Positions 45,356-53,063 of a DNA stretch of 64,000 nucleotides are shown piece by piece. The position numbers and the translations under genes were made by a program. Origin of the DNA: Plebeiibacterium sediminum (GTDB lineage Bacteria > Bacteroidota > Bacteroidia > Bacteroidales > Marinilabiliaceae); the NCBI RefSeq assembly GCF_026013605.1, contig NZ_JAPDPJ010000033.1, positions 1-64,000 of the forward strand. The letters run 5' to 3'. Each line of letters starts with the position of its first letter. Within the stretch, counting starts at the first letter, position 1. A model generated the notes under the pieces. The model was not told the DNA's origin and made no database searches. It worked only from the letters and a program-made list of their open reading frames with translations.

Positions 45356-46309
45356 ATGATAGAAAAACTAATTTATCTTGAATCGGTAGATTTAATTGAG
45401 TTTTTAGGGGTAAAGAACGTAAAACTCGAAATTTTAAGAAATAAGTTTCCAAAATTACGAATCGTAGCACGAGGAGATTGGTTAAAAGCCATGGGAGATG
45501 CGGAAGAAGTAGCTGCTTTTGAAGAAAAGGTTCACTTATTAATTGATCATTACAACGAATATAATGTACTTAGCGAGCATTCTATTGTAGAAATTATAGA
45601 TAGTGGAATAGCCGGAAAGAAAAAAGAAGTTGATGATGTTATTCTTTATGGCGTTAACGGAAAACCAATCCGAGGTAGAACTCCAAATCAGCAGTTGTTT
45701 GTAAAAGAATACGATAAAAATGACCTGATACTAGCCATTGGACCAGCAGGTTCTGGTAAAACATACACTGCAATAGCTTTAGCTGTAAGAGCACTAAAGA
45801 GACGTGAAGTAAGAAGAATTATTTTAAGTAGACCAGCTGTTGAAGCTGGCGAAAAATTAGGCTTTTTACCAGGAGATATGAAGGAAAAGATAGATCCTTA
45901 TTTACAACCTTTATATGATGCTTTACAGGATATGATTCCATCTGCCAAGCTTAAAGATTACATGGAAAATGGTACCATTCAGATTGCTCCTTTAGCATAT
46001 ATGCGTGGCCGTACTTTAAACGAGGCTTTTGTTATTTTGGATGAAGCTCAGAATACAACCGCCAATCAAATTAAGATGTTTTTAACCCGTATGGGGCAAA
46101 GTACGAAGTATGTGGTTACTGGCGATATTACACAAATCGACTTACCTAAAACATCAATGTCGGGATTGGTTCAGGCTATGAAAATTCTTAAAAATGTAAA
46201 GGGAATTAAAACGATTCAGTTTACAGTTAAAGATATTGTACGACATCCTTTAGTTCAGCGAATTGTTGAAGCTTATGATAAGCATTGGCAAAAGACGTTG
46301 GAAGAATAG
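45356..46309 (+). CDS. phoH: PhoH-family ATPase
   Basis: The 317-residue cytoplasmic ATPase has an N-terminal KH-like region (LIEFLGVKNVKLEILRNKFPKLRIVARGDWLK) and then the PhoH core: LAIGPAGSGKTYTAIALAVRAL (Walker A), SRPAVEAGEKLGFLPGDMKEKIDPYLQPLYD, MRGRTLNEAFVILDEAQNTT (Walker B) and VVTGDITQIDLP. It is related to the helicase domain of SF1 and is thought to act in RNA metabolism. Length and motifs are normal. Confidence 0.92.
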   Translation: MIEKLIYLESVDLIEFLGVKNVKLEILRNKFPKLRIVARGDWLKAMGDAEEVAAFEEKVHLLIDHYNEYNVLSEHSIVEIIDSGIAGKKKEVDDVILYGVNGKPIRGRTPNQQLFVKEYDKNDLILAIGPAGSGKTYTAIALAVRALKRREVRRIILSRPAVEAGEKLGFLPGDMKEKIDPYLQPLYDALQDMIPSAKLKDYMENGTIQIAPLAYMRGRTLNEAFVILDEAQNTTANQIKMFLTRMGQSTKYVVTGDITQIDLPKTSMSGLVQAMKILKNVKGIKTIQFTVKDIVRHPLVQRIVEAYDKHWQKTLEE

Positions 46310-46386
46310 TTGTTTTTAAGGTACCTGTTGCATTTTATCTGGTGCAATAATAAATTGAAATTTATAATCAAATCATAGTTATAATA

Positions 46387-47661
46387 ATGTCTGACTATAC
46401 AAAAATGTGGACCGATCTAGGTCTGGATAACGATAATCATAATGCTTTACTTGAAGCATTAGGTGGTGCCTACCAATCCATTTACATGGCTCAGGAAAAA
46501 AGAGCAAAAGGAATGGAATACTTTGATTTTGTAATGAGTGAAGCTCATGGGTTAAGAATCAAAGAATTATGTGATGAGAAAGAAGCAGGTAAAAAAATTA
46601 TTGGTTCCTTTTGTGTGTTTGTTCCAGAAGAAATGGTTCTTGCAGCAGGTTGTACTGCCGTGGGATTATGTTCTGGCGCTGATTTTGCTCAGGAAGAAGT
46701 GGAACAGGTTATTCCTCGTAATACTTGTTCATTAATTAAGTCTTTCTTTGGATTTAAACTTGGTAAGGTTTGTCCTTATATGGAAGTGGCAGATTTAATT
46801 GTTGGTGAAAATACCTGCGATGGAAAGAAAAAATCATTTGAAACATTTAAGGATCTTGTTCCTAATTTTTATCAAATGGATTTACCTCAAACAAAAACAC
46901 CGGAGTCTAAACAAATGCTTAAACAAGAGTTTATGAAATTCATACAGCAGTTGGAAGAAATGACTGGTAATAAGGTGACTTTTGAAGGTTTAAAACAAGG
47001 TATTGCTTCTGTTAATGCCAAACGAAAAGCTTTGCATCGCTTGAGTAGTTTAAGAGCAGCTAATCCATCACCAGTTTCTGGGCTTGATGCACTATTGATT
47101 AATCAGGTTTCGTTCTTAGATAATATCGATCGTTTTACAGAAAATGTAAATGCAATTTGTGATCATATAGAGCTTGATATTAAAGAAAATAAGGGTGTAA
47201 AAGAAGCCAACTTACCCCGTATTGTTATTTCAGGTTGTCCAATGGCTGTGCCTAACTGGAAATTACCTTCTGTTATTGAATCTTCAGGTGCAGTAATCGT
47301 TGGTGAAGAGTCTTGTATTGGAGAAAGAGGCTTACGTAATCTAACAGATGATTCAGCAACAACTTTGGATGGATTAATTGATGCTATTGTGGATCGTTAT
47401 TTCCAAATTGATTGTGCTGTTTTTACACCGAATAATGAGCGTGTTGATCATATTCAGGAAATGGTAGAGAAGTATAATGCTGATGGTGTGATACATTACG
47501 GACTTCAGTTCTGTCAGCCATATATTATGGAATCATTTTCAGTTGAAAAACAGTTGGAGAAGAAAGGAATTCCTGTTTTAAGAATAGAAACTGATTATAG
47601 TCAGGAGGATTTAGGTCAGTTATCTACCAGAGTAGAGGCTTTTGTAGAAATGATCAAGTAA
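46387..47661 (+). CDS. 2-hydroxyacyl-CoA dehydratase-type protein, probable double-cubane cluster protein
   Basis: The 424-residue protein belongs to the HgdB/BcrC superfamily of iron-sulphur reductases and dehydratases. Cysteines placed for cluster binding are GSFCVFVPEEMVLAAGCTAVGLC, RNTCSLIKS, GKVCPY, GENTCDGKKKSFE, VISGCPMAV, GEESCIGERG and LQFCQPYIMES. It is a single chain rather than the two subunits of true dehydratases, and is followed at once by its activator. That matches the DCCP type, which carries an [8Fe-9S] double cubane and performs hard reductions. The natural substrate is unknown. It needs an anoxic cytoplasm. Confidence 0.8.
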   Translation: MSDYTKMWTDLGLDNDNHNALLEALGGAYQSIYMAQEKRAKGMEYFDFVMSEAHGLRIKELCDEKEAGKKIIGSFCVFVPEEMVLAAGCTAVGLCSGADFAQEEVEQVIPRNTCSLIKSFFGFKLGKVCPYMEVADLIVGENTCDGKKKSFETFKDLVPNFYQMDLPQTKTPESKQMLKQEFMKFIQQLEEMTGNKVTFEGLKQGIASVNAKRKALHRLSSLRAANPSPVSGLDALLINQVSFLDNIDRFTENVNAICDHIELDIKENKGVKEANLPRIVISGCPMAVPNWKLPSVIESSGAVIVGEESCIGERGLRNLTDDSATTLDGLIDAIVDRYFQIDCAVFTPNNERVDHIQEMVEKYNADGVIHYGLQFCQPYIMESFSVEKQLEKKGIPVLRIETDYSQEDLGQLSTRVEAFVEMIK

Positions 47662-47687
47662 CGGGCTCATTCTTAAAGAATTTTTCA

Positions 47688-48434
47688 ATGAAGTGTGCAG
47701 GGATTGATATTGGTTCAAGAAGTATAGAATTAGTTGTTATTGAAAATGGTCAGCAAATTGTTTCTCGACAAACAGAGTCTGGTCATAATCCTGTTGAGCG
47801 AATTAAAGAATTGATTTCAGATGTTTCGTTTGATAAAATTATGGCTACGGGTTATGGACGATCTATAGCTGAGGTAACTTTCGATTTTTCAACAGTAACA
47901 GAAATTAAAGCATATGGAGTAGGAGCTGCCAGTTTATATCCCGGAATCAGAGGTGTATTGGATATTGGAGGTCAGGATACGAAAGTGATTTCCTTAAATG
48001 AAAAGGGAAAGGTGCTTAAGTTTGAAATGAATGATAAGTGTGCCGCCGGTACCGGAAAGTTTCTGGAAATGATGGCTACTTCTTTGGGATATACTTCTGA
48101 AACGATAGGGGAATCTGCTTTGCTTGGCAATAAAGGTATTGAAATAAATAGTATGTGTGCTGTATTTGCTGAGTCTGAGGTTACTTCCTTGATGGCTAAA
48201 GGGTGTCATCGTAATGATATTGCACTAGCAATACATCAATCGGTTTGCAAAAGGGCAATTGGAATGATTCGAAGGCAGAATATGAATTTTCCTTTGATGT
48301 TTGCCGGAGGTGTTGCTAATAATGTTTGCATGGTTCATTTGTTAAAAGAAGCAGTTGGCCCGGATATCATAGTTCCAGAATCTCCTCAGTTTGTAGGAGC
48401 TTATGGGGCAGCTATTCTTGCAGGAGAAAATTAA
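47688..48434 (+). CDS. ATP-dependent activator (BcrAD/BadFG/HgdC family)
   Basis: The 248-residue protein has the ASKHA fold of dehydratase activators: CAGIDIGSRSIELVVIENG (phosphate 1), MATGYGR, VLDIGGQDTKVISL (phosphate 2), and the two cysteines that hold a [4Fe-4S] cluster across the dimer in NDKCAAGTGKFLEMM and INSMCAVFAESEVTSL; then MFAGGVANNV and GAYGAAILAG. It uses ATP to push electrons to low potential in the partner encoded 26 bp upstream. The pair forms one operon, closed by a strong terminator. Confidence 0.9.
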   Translation: MKCAGIDIGSRSIELVVIENGQQIVSRQTESGHNPVERIKELISDVSFDKIMATGYGRSIAEVTFDFSTVTEIKAYGVGAASLYPGIRGVLDIGGQDTKVISLNEKGKVLKFEMNDKCAAGTGKFLEMMATSLGYTSETIGESALLGNKGIEINSMCAVFAESEVTSLMAKGCHRNDIALAIHQSVCKRAIGMIRRQNMNFPLMFAGGVANNVCMVHLLKEAVGPDIIVPESPQFVGAYGAAILAGEN

Positions 48435-48442
48435 GAAATAAA

Positions 48443-48477
48443 AAACGGCATTAGTCAATTTAAAACTAATGCCGTTT
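48443..48477 (+). terminator. Bidirectional terminator
   Basis: A 13-bp stem AAACGGCATTAGT / ACTAATGCCGTTT with a 9-nt loop, with A-rich sequence before and T-rich after. It lies 9 bp after the activator gene and between converging genes. Confidence 0.85.
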
Positions 48478-48501
48478 GTATTTTATAAGATTAATATCTT
48501 T

Positions 48502-49221
48502 TTAATAATGACCTAATTCCTTAGCTATTTTATCAATATTCTTGTTTTTATTAGGATCTATTGTCTGATTATTCGAATTTGCAGTTAGCATTTCCTTTCT
48601 TAATTCAATAAAGGTTTTTGATATGGTTTCAAGTTTTTCTTTATTTGAAATAAGTTGCTGCTCAAACGAAACTAATTTTTGTTTGTTTAGTTTCAGTTCT
48701 TTAGTCATCGTTTGGTTCGAAGTGCTTAGTTTTGCATATTTATCCTTTTGAAGAGCCATTTCATCTTCAAGTTGTGTAAATCTCTCTTTTGAAAGTTTAA
48801 GAGCATATTTAATACTGGCAGTATCTCTTATTAGTTTTTGATTGTCTTTTTTAAGATCTTCAAGTTCACTTAAAACAGATTGAGAAGTTTGTTTTTGTGA
48901 TTTGTATTTATTTAAAGTTGTCTGAAGTTCATTCTCAAGCTTATCGTTTAAGTCAGAAAGCTGTGTTACTTTTACCAATAAATCACTCATTTCATCCGAT
49001 TTAACAGCATTGCTCAGGTGAAGTTCATTTTTCATTTCTTCAAACTCCTTAACCATTACGTTAACCTTGCTGTTAAGGTCTTTATTTTCATCTTGTACGG
49101 AATTCAGTTTTTTATTCAGCTTTGAATTTTCAAGTAATGCAGCATCGTATTTCTTTTTTGAAACAACACAACTGTTTAATGATAGAGAAAGTATAATTCC
49201 TAATATGATTTGTTTTCGCAT
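48502..49221 (-). CDS. Coiled-coil lipoprotein
   Basis: The 239-residue protein has a lipoprotein signal (MRKQIILGIILSLSLNSC, Cys18) followed by VVSKKKYDAALLENSKLNKKL, an opening common to Bacteroidota OmpA-family lipoproteins. The rest is one long heptad coiled coil to about residue 220. The usual OmpA domain is absent, and the chain ends with a normal stop. It could be a structural spacer of the periplasm; a truncated OmpA lipoprotein is an alternative. Confidence 0.75.
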   Translation of the reverse strand: MRKQIILGIILSLSLNSCVVSKKKYDAALLENSKLNKKLNSVQDENKDLNSKVNVMVKEFEEMKNELHLSNAVKSDEMSDLLVKVTQLSDLNDKLENELQTTLNKYKSQKQTSQSVLSELEDLKKDNQKLIRDTASIKYALKLSKERFTQLEDEMALQKDKYAKLSTSNQTMTKELKLNKQKLVSFEQQLISNKEKLETISKTFIELRKEMLTANSNNQTIDPNKNKNIDKIAKELGHY

Positions 49222-49413
49222 TATATCTTATTTGAGTTAATAAATACAAACCAAAAGTAGTAAAGTTTTTTTAATCACTATTCAATTAACCAATCTGATT
49301 ATTTGATTCAAAATAATATGAAGTTGTTGAGGTTTATTTATAAATTAGCCTTCTTTAATTTTAAAGTTATTCTGATTGTTTTGGTAATACATCAGAAAAT
49401 AAAAGATACAAAC

Positions 49414-50562
49414 ATGAAACAAATGAAGTATTATATATCTGTGTTTTTAATCCTTAGTATTGCAATGACCTTTTCACACATTGTAGCTCAAAATTTTACG
49501 GTAAAAGGAGTGGTATTAAATGCAGAAACAAATATGCCTGTAGAGTTTGCTAATATTGGGGTTGAAAATACTTATTTAGGAACAGCATCTGATTTAAATG
49601 GTTATTTTGAGTTGGAATTATCAAATGCTTTGAGTGATAAAACTGTGATGATTTCAGCTGTGGGTTATAAAACAAAATCGTTTGCAGTGAGTAATTGGGT
49701 AGATGTGGAAGATGTTAAAATACAATTGATTCCAATGAATTATGATCTTTCAGAGGTTGATGTAACTGCCAAATCAAAAATAGGCTACGGAATTATAAAA
49801 TCGGCATCAAATCTAATCTCTGATAATTATAATACGCATGCATTCTCATATAAATGTTTTCTGAATACCTCAAATGGTAATGGAAATGAAAGTTCGCAAA
49901 TATTTTTAATGACGGACAAAACAGGATATCAATCACGCACATTTACTGATGCATTTGAAAATAGAAACTACAAAGTGATTGAAAACTCAAAACAAGAAGA
50001 ACCTCAGAGTTTTTCAGAAGGATTAACGTTTATTGATCAGGTTATTAATAGTGATATTGTACGTTGTCCTGGTAATATTTTATCAACCGAAAGTGTAAGT
50101 GATTTTGAAATAAAAATTGAAGGAACAGATGTATTTGATGGAGATTCTGTTTGGGTAATCTCTTATGAAAGTAATAAACCTACTATTCAAAATTGTGGAG
50201 ATCCTAATGCAAATAGTTATTCCGGAAAAATATGGATTACAGTAAACAATAATGTAATATTGAAAAACAGCAGTGTCGTTACCCGAAATAATACATTTAT
50301 TCATGGAAATGATTTTAATGAACCCCAAAATGCTCCGGAAGCTAAGGTTCAATATGAAACTGAAGTAACTTATCGTAAAAGTGAAGAAGGGTTTATTTTA
50401 AATACAGTTGATTATAAGTACACTATAAATTCAAAAGTGTCAAAAGTATTTCTTAAAGTAATAGATGTTATTCCTTTCGATGGTTCTATCAAAGGGCGTC
50501 AATATTTCAATAACGAAAAATATAATAGTCATTTCTGGAACTCATTCAAAAAGCCTGAATAA
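49414..50562 (+). CDS. Exported protein with a carboxypeptidase-regulatory-like domain
   Basis: I place the start at the ATG 49414 (382 aa), which gives a signal peptide MKQMKYYISVFLILSIAMTF..HIVAQ; the frame is open back to 49303. Residues ~28-110 are a CarboxypepD_reg-like domain (VKGVVLNAETNMPVEFANIGVENTYLGTASDLNGYFEL, SAVGYKTKSF). The remaining ~270 residues form a beta-rich domain found in many Bacteroidota exported proteins, often noted as TonB-receptor-related but without a barrel. No sorting domain is present. The role is unknown. Confidence 0.7.
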   Translation: MKQMKYYISVFLILSIAMTFSHIVAQNFTVKGVVLNAETNMPVEFANIGVENTYLGTASDLNGYFELELSNALSDKTVMISAVGYKTKSFAVSNWVDVEDVKIQLIPMNYDLSEVDVTAKSKIGYGIIKSASNLISDNYNTHAFSYKCFLNTSNGNGNESSQIFLMTDKTGYQSRTFTDAFENRNYKVIENSKQEEPQSFSEGLTFIDQVINSDIVRCPGNILSTESVSDFEIKIEGTDVFDGDSVWVISYESNKPTIQNCGDPNANSYSGKIWITVNNNVILKNSSVVTRNNTFIHGNDFNEPQNAPEAKVQYETEVTYRKSEEGFILNTVDYKYTINSKVSKVFLKVIDVIPFDGSIKGRQYFNNEKYNSHFWNSFKKPE

Positions 50563-50661
50563 ATAATACCTATTTTATTACTTGAAGTAAGCTTTCTAAT
50601 ATTGGCTTTTGTGTGATTATTTTCTTAAATTATAGTCAGGAAACATTTAAATTTTTTGGCT

Positions 50662-51777
50662 ATGGATGATAAGATTATTACACTGGCAACACTTACCTAT
50701 GAAAAGTCTCACTTGGTAAAATCACTTCTCGAAAATGAGGGGATAGATTGTTTCTTAGAGCATATTAATTTAATACAGGGAGCTATATCATCCGGGGTTC
50801 AGATTAATATTAAAGAAGTTGATTTTGAACAAGCTATGATGGTGTTTGATGCTATTCGTGAAGCTGATTATGACGTGAAGCGAAAAGAGATTAAACTGGA
50901 TAAGAATATTAAGATTTTATGCCCTGTTGATTTTTCTGAATATTCTAAAAAAGCTGTTGATTTTGCCTTTGATTGGGTTAGTAGATTAAAAGGAGAGATT
51001 ACATTATTTAATTCTTATTTCTCACCTGTTAATAGTGGATTGCCATTTAGTGATTCCTATGTTTATGATGTAAATCTTGAAGATTTGAGTTCTGATTTAA
51101 GAGATGAAAGCGAAACTAAGATTAAAGAAATTGAGAAAGAGCTTAAGCATAAGGTTAAGGAAGATGAATTAAAGGGTGTTAAAATTCATTCCGTAGTAAA
51201 AAGAGGGGTTGCTGAAGATGAAATATTAGGCTATAGTCAATTCTATGAACCTTCAGTAATTGTTATGGGAACCAGAGGTGTTGATAAAAAGAAGGTTGAT
51301 TTAATAGGAAGTGTTACTGCAGAAATATTTGAATTGGCTAAGCGACCCGTTTTGGCTATTCCAGAAAGTTTTAATTATACAGGTATAGATAATATTAAAA
51401 ATATCGGATACCTATCCACTTTTAGTGATGTTGATTTTTTAGCCTTGGAAAAACTATCTCAAATAGTTAACCCTTTAGATGTTAATATAATTTGTTGTCA
51501 CATTACCAGTGAGGAAACATACAATAAAGATAATGTGAAGCTTGACGGTTTAATGGAGCATTTTCGTAAACATAAAATAAATAAGAATTTACAGTTTGAA
51601 TTAATAAAGAATGAGGATTTTTTGGTTGGTGTAGAAAGTTTTGTTCAGTCTTATGGTATTGATATATTATCATTTACAGCCTATAAACGTAATTTAATAA
51701 CAAGGCTGCTAAATGCGTCAGTTGCCAAAAAAATGCTTTTCCATTCAACAACACCTCTGTTGGTATTTCATGCATAA
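50662..51777 (+). CDS. Universal stress protein with an N-terminal DUF2007-like domain
   Basis: From the ATG at 50662 (371 aa; TTG two codons earlier). Residues ~1-70 resemble the DUF2007 'signal-transducing' domain (ITLATLTYEKSHLVKSLLENEGIDCFLE..EVDFEQAM). Two Usp domains follow: KILCPVDFSEYSKKAVDFAFDWV with the ATP-type GTRGVDKKKVDLIGSVTAEIFELAKRPVLAIP motif, and a more diverged second one ending SVAKKMLFHSTTPLLVFHA. Tandem Usp domains are common; the added N-terminal part is less so. Probably cytoplasmic. Confidence 0.78.
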   Translation: MDDKIITLATLTYEKSHLVKSLLENEGIDCFLEHINLIQGAISSGVQINIKEVDFEQAMMVFDAIREADYDVKRKEIKLDKNIKILCPVDFSEYSKKAVDFAFDWVSRLKGEITLFNSYFSPVNSGLPFSDSYVYDVNLEDLSSDLRDESETKIKEIEKELKHKVKEDELKGVKIHSVVKRGVAEDEILGYSQFYEPSVIVMGTRGVDKKKVDLIGSVTAEIFELAKRPVLAIPESFNYTGIDNIKNIGYLSTFSDVDFLALEKLSQIVNPLDVNIICCHITSEETYNKDNVKLDGLMEHFRKHKINKNLQFELIKNEDFLVGVESFVQSYGIDILSFTAYKRNLITRLLNASVAKKMLFHSTTPLLVFHA

Positions 51778-51816
51778 TTTTATATTTTTAGCATTGAATT
51801 ATAATGAATTACCTTA

Positions 51817-52707
51817 ATGGGGTTAAACCGTATAGTAATAGGTTTTATTTTTAATTTATTAGTACTACATATTTCGGGGTTTGCACAAAGTAATTATCCC
51901 GTTAGTGGAACTGTATTGATTAGAGATGGCAAGGTAACAAAAACCTCACTTATGGTTCAATCGGGTTCTGGTGAGGTTAAAGTTCCTGTTGATATTAACG
52001 GTAATTTTCTAACCTACTTAAAGTGGGATACTAATTATAAGCTCTATTTTTCAAAAATAGGGTATGTCACTAAATGTGTAGAGTTTTCAACGCAACTACC
52101 TTCTTCGGTATCAAAAAATACAATTTATCCATACGAGATATTGGTTGAGTTGTTTCCAATGTTTCCGGATGTAGATACTATGTTTTTTAAGAATCCGGTG
52201 GCACGAATTCATTACTCCGAAGAAATTAATGATTTTGATTACGATCTGGACTATCAACTTACTGTTAAAAGAAAGTTGGAAGAAATTAAAAAGAAATATC
52301 AGAACTGGTTAATTCAAAAATCTAAAGATGATAGCAGAACCATAAGTAGCTCGCTCAAAAAAAATCCTAAAGAGGAAGTTGTCCGTTATCAAAAAAATGT
52401 AGAAACATCAAAATCTATTACAGCTGTTGTACCTAAAACAACGGTGGCCAGAAAACCCACGGTTAAGAAAGAGGAAAATCCGTTTGGAGTACCTCCGTTA
52501 AAAAGTTATTATCCTGAAGGTAAAACGGTTGAGTCATTTCAGTTACAAGGAAAAACTGTTGTAAGGATTATTATGAAAAAGGGTCCTTATCAGAAAGCAT
52601 ATTTTGAAGTAAAACATAATTGGGGTGGGCAATATTACTTTGTTCAGGAATCGCCAACATATTATAGAAGCATTTCAAAATATAACTTTGATAAATCTGT
52701 AAGATGA
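51817..52707 (+). CDS. Exported protein of unknown function
   Basis: The 296-residue protein has a signal peptide (MGLNRIVIGFIFNLLVLHISGFAQ), then a CNA_B/CPD-like beta domain (VSGTVLIRDGKVTKTSLMV, YKLYFSKIGYVTKCVEFS), a segment FPDVDTMFFKNPVARIHYSEEINDFDYD that recurs in Bacteroidota proteins of this kind, a charged helical part (~145-165), a low-complexity Thr/Lys/Pro linker, and a final KNY-like stretch. No enzyme motif is visible. It may be an envelope or gliding-linked protein; this is not shown. Confidence 0.65.
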   Translation: MGLNRIVIGFIFNLLVLHISGFAQSNYPVSGTVLIRDGKVTKTSLMVQSGSGEVKVPVDINGNFLTYLKWDTNYKLYFSKIGYVTKCVEFSTQLPSSVSKNTIYPYEILVELFPMFPDVDTMFFKNPVARIHYSEEINDFDYDLDYQLTVKRKLEEIKKKYQNWLIQKSKDDSRTISSSLKKNPKEEVVRYQKNVETSKSITAVVPKTTVARKPTVKKEENPFGVPPLKSYYPEGKTVESFQLQGKTVVRIIMKKGPYQKAYFEVKHNWGGQYYFVQESPTYYRSISKYNFDKSVR

Positions 52708-52777
52708 TAAATGTGATGAGTAAGAATGGTCTTCTTAACTTATTGCTGTTAATACCTGTTAAATGTCATGTTTTTCT

Positions 52778-52807
52778 TTTGTAATAGGAATTAAAAGTAT
52801 ACATTTG
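52778..52807 (+). promoter_or_regulatory. Candidate promoter of the threonine operon
   Basis: TTTG (52778-52781) and TACATTTG (52800-52807) match the Bacteroidota -33 and -7 elements (TTTG, TAnnTTTG) with an 18-bp spacer, one short of the usual 19-21. Transcription would start near 52814, ~30 nt before the leader peptide. Confidence 0.5.
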
Positions 52808-52842
52808 CATTACAATTAATAAGGAAAAACGCAAAAGGACTA

Positions 52843-52911
52843 ATGGTTTATTACTCAATCCATACAATTATCACCACTACTACTTCCACATTCACCCCTT
52901 GGGGGGTCTAA
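52843..52911 (+). CDS. thrL: Threonine/isoleucine-rich leader peptide of the thr operon
   Basis: A 22-codon frame starts at ATG 52843, with AAGGA a few bases before, and stops at TAA 52909. It begins MVYYSIHTIITTTTSTF and contains seven threonines and three isoleucines, including four threonine codons in a row (ACC ACT ACT ACT, 52873-52884). This is the pattern of E. coli ThrL and fits ribosome-stalling control by charged tRNA-Thr and tRNA-Ile. It lies 152 bp before thrA and right after a fitting promoter. A hairpin ACCCC/GGGGT (52894-52907) overlaps its last codons. I do not see a clear T-run terminator before thrA, so the final step may not be classic attenuation. Confidence 0.8.
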   Translation: MVYYSIHTIITTTTSTFTPWGV

Positions 52912-53063
52912 ATTGTATTCCTTAAAAAGAAAGGTATGTTATACATAATTATAACATATTAATCGCAAAAAAAAGTCTGAATAAAATAGTTAGTTTTACT
53001 CAAAAGTTTTGTTAATATCACTTTGTTATTCTCGTTAGAGATTCACATTTTCAAATATAGGTT

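Noticed and set aside
52912-53063. Classic T-run attenuator between leader peptide and thrA
   Set aside because: Only weak AT-rich stems are present and none is followed by a T-run, so I did not annotate a terminator there.
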